The notes under the pieces are model-generated. The model was not told where the DNA came from. It was given only the letters and a program-made list of their open reading frames with translations, and did no database searches. From the NCBI RefSeq assembly GCF_963576675.1, contig NC_088918.1, forward strand, positions 67,543,001 through 67,607,000: DNA of 64,000 nucleotides, in the 5' to 3' direction. This document shows, in pieces, positions 35,045-45,803 of this stretch. The DNA is from Euphorbia lathyris. Taxonomy: Eukaryota; Streptophyta; Magnoliopsida; Malpighiales; Euphorbiaceae. Each line of letters starts with the position of its first letter. Position 1 is the stretch's first letter. The translations under genes and the position numbers were made by a program.

Positions 35045-35335
35045 TCAATTAGTTGAATTCTTAACTTTTGGCCACGATTGAGACCAACCTTATCACAATC
35101 GGGGTATGAAAGGGAAGAAAATTAAGTACCGTTTACTTTTGGCCACGGTTGCGACCACCCTTATCACAATCGAGGTATGGAAGGAACGTTTAAACAAAAT
35201 AAAGTGTGTTTAAGTTTAAAGTAACGATTGCGTCCACTCATGGCATGGTCGGTACCTCTTAAGCAAACACAAAGCAATAAAATACGTATAAAGTTACGAT
35301 CAAGACCACCCTTATCTCGGGCGTAACTAAGCAAA
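35045..35335 (+). repeat. Degenerate ~80-bp tandem repeat before the 3' LTR
   Basis: Four units share (A/T)TTTTGGCCACG(A/G)TTG or AAGTTACGATC starts followed by (A/G)GACCACCCTTATC and a G(G/T)TA end. Similarity is highest between the first two units. Confidence 0.7.
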
Positions 35336-35672
35336 TAAGATTAACCCAAGTACTTATTCATTTAATATATCTCATATATTAGTTTAGGTTTGGGAAAGGA
35401 AATTTTGTGCTTTGAAATGCCTTGAGACGAAAGACTCAATAACATGCGTGCTTATATCGTCCCGAATACTTCAAATCAAAAATAAAAATACAAGACGAAT
35501 GATATATCGTCTTTATACTAAGTTAGTTTGATATTTTGCGTATAAATTTGCCATGCGAAGTTAGTCTTTTCGGCTTAACTAATTCAAAAGGTAATATAGA
35601 GATATATGTTTTATTTTCATAAAGAGATTAGTTAAAGAATAAATTCAGTGAAATTTTGCTCGGGACTAGCAA

Positions 35673-35691
35673 AAGATTAAGTGTGGAGATT
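35673..35691 (+). other. Polypurine tract of the nested element
   Basis: AAGATTAAGTGTGGAGATT immediately upstream of the TG that opens the 3' LTR. Confidence 0.75.
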
Positions 35692-37225
35692 TGTTAAGCC
35701 CAAAATATACCTAAAATATCATTAATATTTACATCAGCTTTGCTATGAATTCGTGCTGTTTACATCTATTTAGAATACTTTTACGTTCGAATATGTTTCT
35801 TTCATGCAAGGTACCTAAATATTTGGTAAAATCCAAATAAGAACTAAAAGAGGTCAAAAACGAAGGAAAAACCCTAAGTTAAAAGCTAAAAGACGAAGAA
35901 ATCAGCACACCGATACAAGGAAGACAAGAACGAAGTCAGAAACGGAAGAAAAATTCATACTCTCGGTTGAGAATCCAAATTCTCGGTAGAGAATTTGTGG
36001 GCCACGACCGAGAATCCCAAATTCTCGGTCGCGACACGCGCCGGCCAGATCTCCCTCCCTTTCGTCCGAAGGCTGAAAAATCACTTCCCCATTCTCGGCC
36101 GAGAATTGTCATTCTCGGTAAGATCAGCAGCCTTTGTAGCACAACAAACACATGTTTAAAATCCAAGAAACGCGTTCATTCGGGTGGATAGGAACATCTC
36201 TTCGCAGCGGACACGACCCTCTACAACGGACACGACACTTCAATCACGACTCTTCAACATCTATAAATAAAGTATTGATTTGAGAGTTGAAAAATATTGA
36301 GAGAGTTAGATTTTAAGATTAGTGCAAGAGTTATGCAAAAACTCCGACTCAGAAATGAGTCAGAGATTAGAGTTCATTTCTGTAAAAAGCATTATGGTGT
36401 ACACACATTGTTTATTCAATAATAACAAACACAGTAGCGTTTAGATTTGTTCATATTAGTTTACATTTTGGTAGTAGATAGACCAGTCTCTATTCCGAAG
36501 ATTCACCGAGAAGATTGAGTAGAGAATCCTCCCCTGAGTCTGACAAACTCTAACGAAACCCAAGGAAAGGATTGACAACCTGTTCACTTGCACGTCGTCG
36601 AATGTTTTCATGCTCCTTGTTCTCTGTAAACTTGTATCAATTTATATTTCATCTAATAAAGTCTGTTCTATTCGATAGATTTTCATGCAGCACTTTGGTA
36701 AAGGATCCGAAGTGGATTGCCGGTGTTTTCATTAAAACGTAGTTTAATTCAAAATCTTTACAAGAAAACTTTGTTGAACACTTAGACAAATTATTATCTC
36801 GAAAGAGTTTTAATTTGGTTAAGGTAGCGATCTAACCCGACCGTAGGAGGATTGACTACAGTTCAATGCCTAAAAATTAGAGGTTCCGTCATTTATTTCA
36901 TCGTTATAATTTATACAAAGTTTAAAGTTGTTTTCTTTGCTTAATGCAAACGAATACACTTGTTTACTTTTCTAAAGAACTAAACAATCATGTTTTGTAA
37001 ATTCATTCCTAAATCAGAAGTATTTTCTAACATTTTTATACTCTATTCTAATTCTCATTCGAGCAATTTCAAAACCAAATCCGATTTAACGATTTTCCAT
37101 ATTATAAATCTTAAAAGTATATTTAACCAATTCAAAATAAGTTTTTGTTAAAAAACGTTCCCTGTGGGATCGATATCTTTTATTACGACAAGCGTATACC
37201 GTGCACTTGCGGAAATCGCTCAACA
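35692..37225 (+). repeat. 3' LTR of the nested element
   Basis: Same structure as the 5' LTR. The palindromic words are better preserved here (CTCGGTAGAGAAT and CTCGGTCGCG against CTCAGTAGAGAAT and CTCGATCGCG in the 5' copy). TATA box at 36262-36269. Confidence 0.95.
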
Positions 37226-37230
37226 GGGCT

Positions 37231-39762
37231 TAAAAAAGTATTACCTTCTATTATCTCGGAGTCTCAAAGCGCATTCTTACCTAGAAGGTTGATCTCAGAT
37301 AACATAATTGTGGCTTATGAAGCAATACATAGATTGAAGAATCTTAAACAGGTTCGGCATGGTATGGCGGCTCTTAAGCTCGACATGAGCAAAGCATATG
37401 ATAGAGTCGAATGGAGTTTCCTGCGAAGTATGTTACAGGCCATGGGCTTTTCGGAAAGATGGGTGGGTTGGATTATGATGGGAGTAACCTCAGTGAAGTA
37501 CACAATTACCCATAGGGGAAGGGAGATTGGTCCAATAATTCCTACACGGGGACTAAGACAGGGAGACCCACTCTCTCCTTTTTTATTCCTCATCTGCGCA
37601 GAAGGATTGTCCATACTTTTCCCTAATCAGGAGCGAGCGGGGCGTATACAGGAGTGCTTGATCGTGAGGTCTGCACCTAGAATATCCCATATCTTTTTTG
37701 CTGACGACTTTATATTGTTTTTCAGGGCCAATTATGCAGAGGCATCAACCATACATTCCTATTTACAGATATATGAGAAAGCGCCAGGTCAACAGGTGAA
37801 CTTCCGGAAATTTGCACTGTTGTTTAGTTGTAATACTGCTGCGGATTTACTCGCACAGGTAGGAGCGACATTAGGGGTCCAGGAAGCGAATGCTATGAGT
37901 CTCTACCTTGGAGCGCCTATAGCAGTTGGAAGGAGTAAATTGCAAACTTTTGGGTATTTGAAGGATTGAATTCGAGATAAAATCTCAAATTGGAAAGAAA
38001 AGTTTCTCTCGCGAGCCGGGAAAGAAATCTTAATTAAAGCTGTCATACAATTGATCCCCACATATGTCATGAGCGTATTTATGATGCCTGAATAGTTCTA
38101 TTCAGAGATTGACAGCTTGATCAGTCGTTTTTGGTGGAAGAGCACGAATTCTGATAGTAGAGGTATTTTTTGGATTAATTGGAAGCAAATGTCTATGTCT
38201 AAAGGGCAGGGAGGAAGGGGATTTAAGGATTTACGGACTCCTTAGTCGCACGGATCCTGAAGGCAATATATTTTCTGGCTGTCCCTTTTCTATCAGCAGC
38301 CGTGGGTCATAACCCATCCTATATTTGGAGGAGTATGCTACGAGGGAGAGACTTACTTAAGGTGGGTCTTAGAAGGAAAATCGGCAACGGGATGAATACT
38401 GATATATGGCAAGATGCTTGGCTCCCAGATCCGATTAATTCATAAATGGAAAGCATACCAGATCTCGCATTAGGGGATGGTACGGTTAATTCGTTACTTA
38501 CTGAGAACTGGAACTTAGAAGTGTTATCATCTATGTTCAATTCTAAGGACCAGCAGCTTATCAAATCAATACCTAAAAGGGATATGACAAAAGAGGATGG
38601 ATGGATATGGTATGGCGAGAGGGATGGAGTATACACAGTCAAGAGTGGATATAGAACGTGGACGATTTCCCGACCTGTTAGTACCACGCAGGCTGTAATC
38701 AATTGGAAAGGGATTTGGAACCTTCCTGTTGCAGCAAAGGTCAAGGATTTTGTCTGGCGGCTTCTATCCCGATGTTTACCAACTTTGGCTAACTTGGCTT
38801 GGCGTAATAGTAATCTTGCTAATTTTTGTCCATTCTGCAACTGTCCAGGGGAGGACGAATAGCATGTATTTTTGTTGTGTGGCATTGCGGTTGATGTATG
38901 GCTTGGGATATTTGGGGATAATCGAATGAGTAACATTCCCTCTTGCTTCGATTGGTTAGTAATGGGGCTGGAAAGAATTGATGCAAATTTGGCTAAAGTC
39001 TCTTGGATTTTGTGGGCTATTTGGCGAAATCGGAATCAAATGGTGTGGAATGACATATCTGATACTGCATAACAGATTATTCAGTATGCAGAAAGGGAGA
39101 AGGCGAGATGGGAGTTTACGCATGAAACTAGATCTTCTCATAACAGTCCCTTGGTGCCTAACATAGCTAGATGGCTAAATCCCACTGCAGGTTGGGCGTC
39201 GTGTAATGTGGACGCCGGAGTCTTCAGCGAGAAGGGCTACTATTCCTTCGGATTCTTAATCAGGGATACTCACGACGTCTGCAGTTTTGCTTCCCACGGC
39301 AAGCTCGACGGATTATATGATCTAATTGTCGTTGAGGCGATGGCAATCCAGGAGGCCCTCTAATGGCTAAAGAACCATAATATGAGCAACATGGAGGTTC
39401 GATCTGACTGTCTTTCCGTAGTACAAGAAATTAACAAATCGGTTATTCATTTGTCATATTTGAGCGATATTATTTTAGAGTGTCTAGAGTTATTACAAGC
39501 ATTATATAATGTCTCTATTGTTTTTGTTAAACGATTAGCAAATTCAGCAGCTCATGGGTTAGCTCGGGCTGTTCTTTCTCATTCTGTTCGTAGAGAGTGG
39601 CATAGTCCACCTCCATTTCTTGTAGCTATTCTTTTTTTTTTTTGTTACAAACAGGAAAAGAAAAAAAAACCAGAAAAAGGCCGCCTTAAGCAGCAACAAG
39701 GCAGGGGAGAGAAGCTCCTTGATAATCCTCTTGCAATATCTTTTATTAAAAAAAAAGCTTGA
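37231..39762 (+). pseudogene. ORF2 of the split LINE, 3' half (RT core, connector, RNase H)
   Basis: The RT domain resumes immediately after the 5-base duplication: LPSIISESQSAFLPRRLISD, KLDMSKAYDRVEW, GLRQGDPLSPFLF and the active site FFADDFILFF (about 37690-37720). The connector (ISNWKEKFLSRAGKEILIKA) and zf-RVT (CPFCNCPGEDE) come next, then RNase H (NVDAGVFSEKG, EVRSDCLSVVQ, KRLANSAAHGLAR). Stops at about 37967, 38094, 38242, 38443, 38861, 39070 and 39361 break it. Most sit where CAA, CAG, CGA or TGG would be expected, as after cytosine deamination. Confidence 0.88.
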
Positions 39763-39765
39763 GCA

Positions 39766-40334
39766 GACAGTGGTATCCTAGTGTCTATAGAGACTCAAGG
39801 CATGGACCACAACAATAAGGGCGATAAAAAGACAAGAAATGAAGCAAAGTTTGAGCCATCAGCGAAGAAGATCAAGGCTATATTAATAAATATTACCTAC
39901 GGTATAATATAAAATACATGTACAACATAACATGATTATAACATGACAACACGAATTAACACTCATATATCAAAATCAAGTAGCTAATGATTTTCAAAGA
40001 TCATACATACACCAACATAAATAGGCAAAAATTGAGTGCAAGAGACCAAAAGAATCTCTCTCTCTATATTGATCTTCCCGAAGATTAAATTTGGGTTATT
40101 ATGAAGAACAAAATTCAAGAATAAGTAAGTAGGCAAGACAAAGTTCCGGCTTTGTAAAAGAACATTGCCGTTGAAGAGAAAAGAAATCACAATCCTTTAA
40201 GTCAGCAGTCCTAAAAAGCTACAATTCAGTAACTGAATATGTTGATGAAATTCAACTATCTACTTAACTATAATTAAGAGACAAGAACAAACAGATTTCA
40301 CCTAATAATCTCCAGGACAACCAAAATAAATACC
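39766..40334. other. AT-rich spacer
   Basis: No gene or repeat recognised apart from a short CT run at 40055-40064. Confidence 0.5.
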
Positions 40335-40343
40335 TAAACAATA

Positions 40344-41167
40344 GGCCTAATGCTCCCCCCGTCTCCTTAACTTATCTAAATTGGTCATTTTACCTCTCTA
40401 ACTCATCGAATGTCCTATTTACCCACTTAACTCCATAAAAGTGGTATTTCTCACCCCCTCAACTTGTCCATTTACCCCTCCAACTCATAGAATGTCCTAT
40501 TTACCCCCATTAACTCCACAAAAGTGGTATTTCTCACTCCTTACAATCCGTTACCGATGCCTAAATTGATACCATTTTTTAAACGTTAAACTTATATTGG
40601 TGCTATTTTGTACGTGGAAATACTTTCCCAAAAACCATATGCCTATTTTGGTACCATATCCCTACATAATGTCTTTAACTTATTTATATTAATGTTCTTG
40701 TTATTTGTTTCTTTTATTCATTCATTCTCTTTTCAATTTTTTGGCTAGTTAAATTTTGATTATCTAATTATTATAATATAATATTAATTGTAATAAACAC
40801 ATGAAGGATCAATATAATTACCAAATTAAAACAAAATAAAAGGTTGATATTAAAAAATATATATTTTCAAACTCATTTGAATAAGTCCTATCAATTTTGC
40901 ACTATAAATGGGTAAGAAATACAACTTTTATGGAGTTAATGGGGTAAATATGATCATAAGGGGTGAGAAACACCACTTTTATGGAGTTAATGGGGTAAAT
41001 AGGACATCCGATGAGTTGGGGAGGGATAAAATGACCAATTTGGACAAGTTAAGGGGATGAGAAATACCATTTTTATAGAGTTAATGGGGTAAATATGACA
41101 TTTGATGAATTGGATGGGTAAAATGACCAATTTGAACAAGTTAAAGGGGGCGGAGGAGCATCATGCC
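40344..41167. mobile_element. Mutator-like MITE with tandemly repeated arms
   Basis: The ends GGCCTAATGCTCC and GGAGCATCATGCC are inverted repeats, flanked by TAAACAATA (40335-40343) and TAAATAATA (41168-41176), a 9-base target duplication with one mismatch. Each arm is made of two or three tandem modules of about 80-90 bases (for example ...AATTGGTCATTTTACC..., AACTCATCGAATGTCCTATT, TAACTCCATAAAAGTGGTAT). The middle (about 40560-40900) is unrelated AT-rich sequence without an open frame. Confidence 0.85.
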
Positions 41168-41179
41168 TAAATAATAAGA

Positions 41180-41967
41180 AATCTACTGACTTTGCAGAGA
41201 ATAATTAACATCCATAATAATTATCAAAGGCAACATCAATTCTGAAAATTAAAATGCAAAAAACTACATGATGAGAAATTGGGATCCAAACGACCTGTCC
41301 ACTTTACTTGTCATACCTGTGCTGGGAGTAGTCCCTCAGATACGCTTTGAAGATCAAGTTAGTAAATAATAGCATTAAAGTGAAGATAGAGAATATAGAG
41401 AGAAAACAGATGCTCTACCATGGGAAAGATCCTTTCTATTTATAGGCTTGACCCTTGGGGTGGTCAAAGGACTTTGTTGTCCTTGGCTTGGATCAGGGCG
41501 CGGCTGCCAACCTAGGCTGGATACGACAGTGAAAGGTCCATTGACCTTGCTGGTGAGCCTATTTCCTTCTCGTTATGATCATGGACCCTCGAGGTCCAAA
41601 CACTTCATCAAAAGTCCCCTAGTTTATGCAGTCTTGGCGAGGCATTAGGTGCGAGCTAGTTTGGGGGCGGTGAAATTTCCTATGCGGGGTGCCTTTGTGC
41701 TTGCGAGATGTTTTTATTTGAGGTGTTGTGCGCATGCGCGCTAGTGGAGAAAAACGACTGCTATTAATGGTGCTTTCTTGGACATGTGTCATTTGCGTGC
41801 TTGATGTAATAATGACTCTTTATTTAATATCTTCATAATAAATACCGCTTGCTTCTTACAAGCTTTAATTTTTTTTATGTAAAAACTCTAAAAAAAATAT
41901 CAATTTAGTACTCATAAACTAGATAAACACTTTCTCTTAGTGAATACTACATTCATCACTAAAACCT
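41180..41967. other. Unassigned spacer with a GC-richer block
   Basis: 41440-41760 is clearly less AT-rich than its surroundings and starts with CTATTTATAGGC, which could be a TATA-like LTR promoter. No open frame of note and no matching second copy in the window. Confidence 0.4.
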
Positions 41968-42216
41968 CATGAAACTGTATGGATGTTATATTGAAGGAAA
42001 TAGACGTCTCTTATTTTACGGATATCTCGAGAAAATGAGCCTGGATAAAGCACTCTTTTGTATGCAGAATGATATGTTATTCTTGTAGCAATTTATGTTG
42101 GCTACTGATGACAAAATATCAGATTTTAGATCGGCAAAGTTTTATGATGAAAAGCATACCCCATATAAGTTGATGGACCATGTAAACCCTTTCAACTATA
42201 TTCTTCAGTTTTTTAA
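41968..42216 (+). pseudogene. LRR receptor-like kinase fragment, copy A
   Basis: Reads KLYGCYIEGNRRLLFYGYLE then SLDKAL, the kinase C-helix to hinge region of LRR-VIII-2 (malectin-like/LRR) receptor kinases. After a GT-type junction, KISDFRSAKFYDEKHTP follows directly, so the catalytic loop is missing and the DFG motif is DFR. It is a duplicate of the region around 46800-47240. Non-functional. Confidence 0.75.
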
Positions 42217-42541
42217 GGGTAACATAGAACTACGGCCCCTCAATTTTTGATGTTGCTAATATGGTCATCCCTAAATTTTAAAATCGAATATTTCACATAG
42301 TCAATCAATATTTATATTATTCGATGATCATTTGGACTTCTATGTCAATATATGTCAAAGTTTATGGGCTTTATATCTGGTTATAAAGTTTAGGGAACAT
42401 CATGATAGTGACGATAAAATTGAAAGGTAACGGGTGTATTTTAACCATTTTTTAGGTTCATACGTGGTTTTTAGGTAAATTATAATTATGGGCTCTAGTT
42501 ATAGAACTACTACAATCATGACTCCTAAACTTATTTATGTG

Positions 42542-42603
<62 letters not shown>

Positions 42604-42912
42604 GTACTTGAACTTTACATTATTACAACTTAAATTTCAAATGAAATAACAACCGTTTAAAAAAAACGTAGAGAAAAAATGATCTAGACAAGTTTCATTT
42701 CATCATTTGTTTTTTTGTTTTATCCATGTAAATATAAATTATGGTCAAATATCCATTTTCAGGTCATTATTTCATTAATCTTTTGACAGATTTTGTTTGA
42801 ATTGGACTTTAATGTAATCATGATGTAAAATTCAATTTTAATGTCCTAGAACGTTTAAGAGCCATAATGTTAGTAACGCTATAGTTTAAGGACTATAGAT
42901 TTAGCTTACCCC
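42217..42912. mobile_element. Repeat with GGGTAA...TTACCC ends, copy A
   Basis: The ends GGGTAACATAGAACTACGGC and the complement of GGGGTAAGCTAAATCTATAG form loose inverted repeats of about 40 bases with GGCCCCTCAA / TTAAGGAC pairing. The same element occurs shorter at 47246-47447 (same place in the duplicated kinase pseudogene) and at 54117-54343. A TA microsatellite (42544-42597, about 27 units) expands this copy. Confidence 0.6.
42544..42597. repeat. (TA)n microsatellite
   Basis: About 27 uninterrupted AT dinucleotides. Confidence 0.95.
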
Positions 42913-43537
42913 TTTTTTTGTGTTCGAAGGTGTCATGGAACCAATTAAATCAAAAGGTTTAAACCCTTGATCATTTGGTCTAGAGGCTCTGATGATATGT
43001 CACGAAACAAATTGAATCAAAAGTTTAAACTAATAATTAAGGCTCAATAATAGTTTTTATTATAATATATAATAGAATACTACTATATTAAAAAATATAT
43101 ACCATATCAAATCGAACAAATACTATGACCAAGTTTAATATATACCATATCAGATCGAACAAATACTATGACCAAGTTTGTTTGGCAAAGTATTTTGCAA
43201 GGGAAATATTTTTCTAATTTTCGGTATTTGTTTGTTTAGGAAAATAAGTAAATGGAAATTTTTAGGTTAGTACAAGCAAATATACGAAGAAAGTGAAAAA
43301 ATGTTTTACTCTTCTTAAAAAATTAAAATATTTTCTTAAACCTTTTAGAACCTTATTCAATTTCTTCTTACCATTTTGAAAATTTCACCTTTTGTATTTT
43401 GTCACATAAAACCATCCCGCGGCTGGGAGGTGCGTGTTTGGTGTTTTAGGTGTTTACATGAAGTGTGCTTTATCTTTTATTGGACTGTGCTAGACTTGGA
43501 TTTTGACTAGTGATTTTACTATGTGTTGGCTTGAGCC
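42913..43537. other. AT-rich spacer
   Basis: 42913-43000 continues the kinase-pseudogene duplication (GAAGGTGTCATGGAACC, compare 48278-48294). A 37-base phrase (TATACCATATCA..., ACAAATACTATGACCAAGTTT) is directly repeated at about 43099 and 43141. Nothing coding. Confidence 0.5.
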
Positions 43538-43545
43538 ATACATTT

Positions 43546-44250
43546 TAAGGGTGGGTACGGTTCGTTTAACCGATCCATTAGGTAAAAAAATTAACCGAAC
43601 CGTTATTAACGGGTTTTTAACCTTTCAAACCAAAACCGGTCCATATCAATAGGTTAACCATACAACTGGTTAACCATTAATTTCGGTTAGGTTTTTCGGT
43701 TAACGGTTTTTAACCAATTCTTACTAGTTAACTAAAAATCAACGGTTAACCATAATTTTTACCCAAGCCTAAATTTTTAAACAATATTAAAATACACATA
43801 ATTCAAAAATTCAAGCGAAACGAATTCATATAAAAGTTTATAATTCAAACATAAGTACCAAACTAAAAAACAATCTATCAAATTTACATTTAAAACATAA
43901 AGAAATATAAATAATATTTCGTCAAAGTAGTTATTACAACATAAAGCAGTATAATCTATGTTATATATTTATATTAATCTATGTTATAATCTATGTATTT
44001 ATATTAAGCAGTATAATCTATGTATTTATATTTATATTTGTCTTGCCTTTGTCGTCAAATGGCCAATTTTTTTTTTTAATTTATATTTATTAAACGGTTC
44101 GGTTAACCGTTAACCGCGGTTTTTGAACACTCTAACCCGAAACCGAAACTGAAACCGGTACCTATCTATTTTTTTAAGAAAACCACTGGTTCGGTTAACC
44201 ACTTTTTCCAGTTCGGTTACCGGTTTGACTGGTTTTTTTGCCCACCCCTA
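43546..44250. mobile_element. hAT-like MITE rich in CGGTTAACC words
   Basis: An 8-base duplication ATACATTT (43538-43545, 44251-44258) surrounds ends TAAGGGTGGGTA and TGCCCACCCCTA. An 8-base duplication with (C/T)AGGGGTGGGC-type ends is typical of hAT non-autonomous elements. Both subterminal regions hold many GGTTAACC / CGGTT / AACCG words in both orientations, likely transposase-binding repeats. No coding capacity. Confidence 0.85.
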
Positions 44251-44258
44251 ATACATTT

Positions 44259-45131
44259 AAAGTTAATTGGTAAAGTTAATTAGAATTAGGGATGACAATT
44301 GATTACTGGTAAAAATTTCTTGATCGGAATTCCTTCTTTATAAGGTGTCGTTAGGCTCAGCCCGGGACACTCCGATAATAAAATCAGTATGATATTGGAT
44401 AAAAAAAAATGAGTAATGACAAGAGTTCAGAGAAAGTTAGCCAACATACTTGAAACATACTCAAGTTATGGTATTTATATGCTTTTTTTATAACCTCTGA
44501 GCATTAAAGATGTTCGAATTGAACAATCACATCATTACTCTTCTTAATTGTCATTTAAGTATATTCGTTTCTTTTTAAAAAATATATAAAAAGGCGTCGT
44601 TTAATCTTCCATGAAACTGTCAAGATGAGATAGGATGACAGATATACTTCAGCTAGCGAATCTCCCCATCCAGCTACTTTCATCGTATCTTACTTAAATA
44701 GCGTATCTTCCAAGGTCAGATCCATATGGCGTGACATAATGATGTAGACTCTTTCTCTTCCTACGTTTTTACACGTTTGTCGATAGATCTAGATGTTATC
44801 GGGCTTTAACAGTATCAATCCTCCATTAATTGTCATTAACTTTGTATTAATCCTATATTAATTATCATTAATCATTTCTTTTTAGAAGGAATAAATTCGG
44901 ACTTTATCAATAACAATATAATTTCATATTATCCGATCCTAATAAGACTATCTGTTACTCGTACTCAATATGAGACGGAAATTAGAATACACCTAAAAGT
45001 GGACGGTTACCGCCATAATATCAAGTAGTTGAGGTGATCTTGTCAAATAGCAGGCATAAAAAGAAAGTTGAGCACTTCCATTAATTACAATCTTCCAACC
45101 TCCAACAGTAACGCTCTTTATACTTCACCCA
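44259..45131. other. Intergenic, upstream of the LEA_2-type gene
   Basis: AT-rich, no repeat resolved. The last part should hold the promoter of 45189-45803; CTATATATATATATATC at 45134-45151 is the likely TATA region. Confidence 0.5.
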
Positions 45132-45188
45132 ATCTATATATATATATATCTATTCCTCCTACCTCTCTTCACTCCTAGATTGAAGCAA

Positions 45189-45803
45189 ATGACAATGGAA
45201 ACAGAAACAGTGGTACCAAAACAAACAAGACGACGCCGTCGCAGCTTCATCATCGGCGGTTTCATTCTCTTCATTGTGCTGCTGTTTTTCCTTGTCATTC
45301 TCATCCTCGCGTTAACAGTTTTTAAGGAAAAACAGCCCAAGATCCAGCTTGTTTCTGCTTCTTTACAAGGCGTTTCGCCTAGGGTTTCATTCCCGGTAAT
45401 CAACATTGAACTCAACATTACCCTTAACATAACCCTTTCTGTTCATAACCCAAATTACGCCAGTTTTAGACATGGAGTAGGCAAGACTTATCTCTTATAC
45501 AGAGATAATGAGGTGGGTGAAGCTGACTTGTTTCCAGGGTTCATTCCGTCAAGGGGTTCTTCTACTCTTGTTTGCAAGCTCAATTTACAAGTGGATGAAT
45601 TTGCTGGAGATCTCACTGGCTTGATACAAGATATATTGAGTGGGCAGCTTGTTCTGGAAACGCGGACGATGATTCCTGGAAGGGTTAAATTCCTCTCTGT
45701 TATAAAAAAGCATGTTGTTGCTGTTTCTGCTTGTAGTTTTACTATTGCTTTTCCTGCTATGAAGGTTCAGGACCACAAGTGTAAATCCAAAACCAAATTT
45801 TGA
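45189..45803 (+). CDS. LEA_2 / NDR1-HIN1-like membrane protein
   Basis: A 204-residue, apparently intact single-exon gene. The N-terminus is short and basic (QTRRRRRSF), followed by one strong membrane segment (about residues 22-45, FILFIVLLFFLVILILALTV) and then a LEA_2/WHy-type beta-rich domain with the NITLSVHNPNYASF motif characteristic of the family. Such proteins are type II membrane proteins, at the plasma membrane or endomembranes, linked to stress or pathogen responses; the exact role of this one is unknown. ATG 45189 is the first in frame, with ATG 45195 two codons on as an alternative. A TATA run lies about 40-55 bases upstream. Three basic residues (KCKSKTK) end the protein. It is the best-preserved host gene in the middle of the window. 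Confidence 0.9.
   Translation: MTMETETVVPKQTRRRRRSFIIGGFILFIVLLFFLVILILALTVFKEKQPKIQLVSASLQGVSPRVSFPVINIELNITLNITLSVHNPNYASFRHGVGKTYLLYRDNEVGEADLFPGFIPSRGSSTLVCKLNLQVDEFAGDLTGLIQDILSGQLVLETRTMIPGRVKFLSVIKKHVVAVSACSFTIAFPAMKVQDHKCKSKTKF

Larger units (their letters stand above)
28213..37225 (+). mobile_element. Complete 9.0-kb LTR retrotransposon without gag-pol (LARD-like), nested in a LINE
   Basis: LTRs of 1533 and 1534 bp (28213-29745, 35692-37225) start TGTTAAGCCC and end GCTCAACA. A 5-base target-site duplication GGGCT is at 28208-28212 and 37226-37230. PBS is tRNA-Asp type and the polypurine tract precedes the 3' LTR. The 5.9-kb interior has no protease, RT, RNase H or integrase that I can recognise in any frame, so it must be mobilised in trans, perhaps by an Athila-type relative sharing the tRNA-Asp PBS. 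By eye the LTRs differ at about 35-40 positions, mostly transitions, so it is somewhat older than the element at 1-9342. Confidence 0.93.
25482..39754 (+). mobile_element. L1-type LINE split by a nested LTR retrotransposon
   Basis: Outside the nested element (28213-37230) the two halves form one LINE of about 5.2 kb: 5' UTR, ORF1, ORF2 with endonuclease, RT and RNase H, and an A-rich 3' end (39749-39756). AAGCTTGAGCA preceded by A's is found at 25471-25481 and again at 39755-39765, a target-site duplication of at least 11 bases. The 5' UTR contains a 22-base direct repeat (CGTCTGTTCTCTTGAACAGT..., 25538-25581). Confidence 0.88.
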
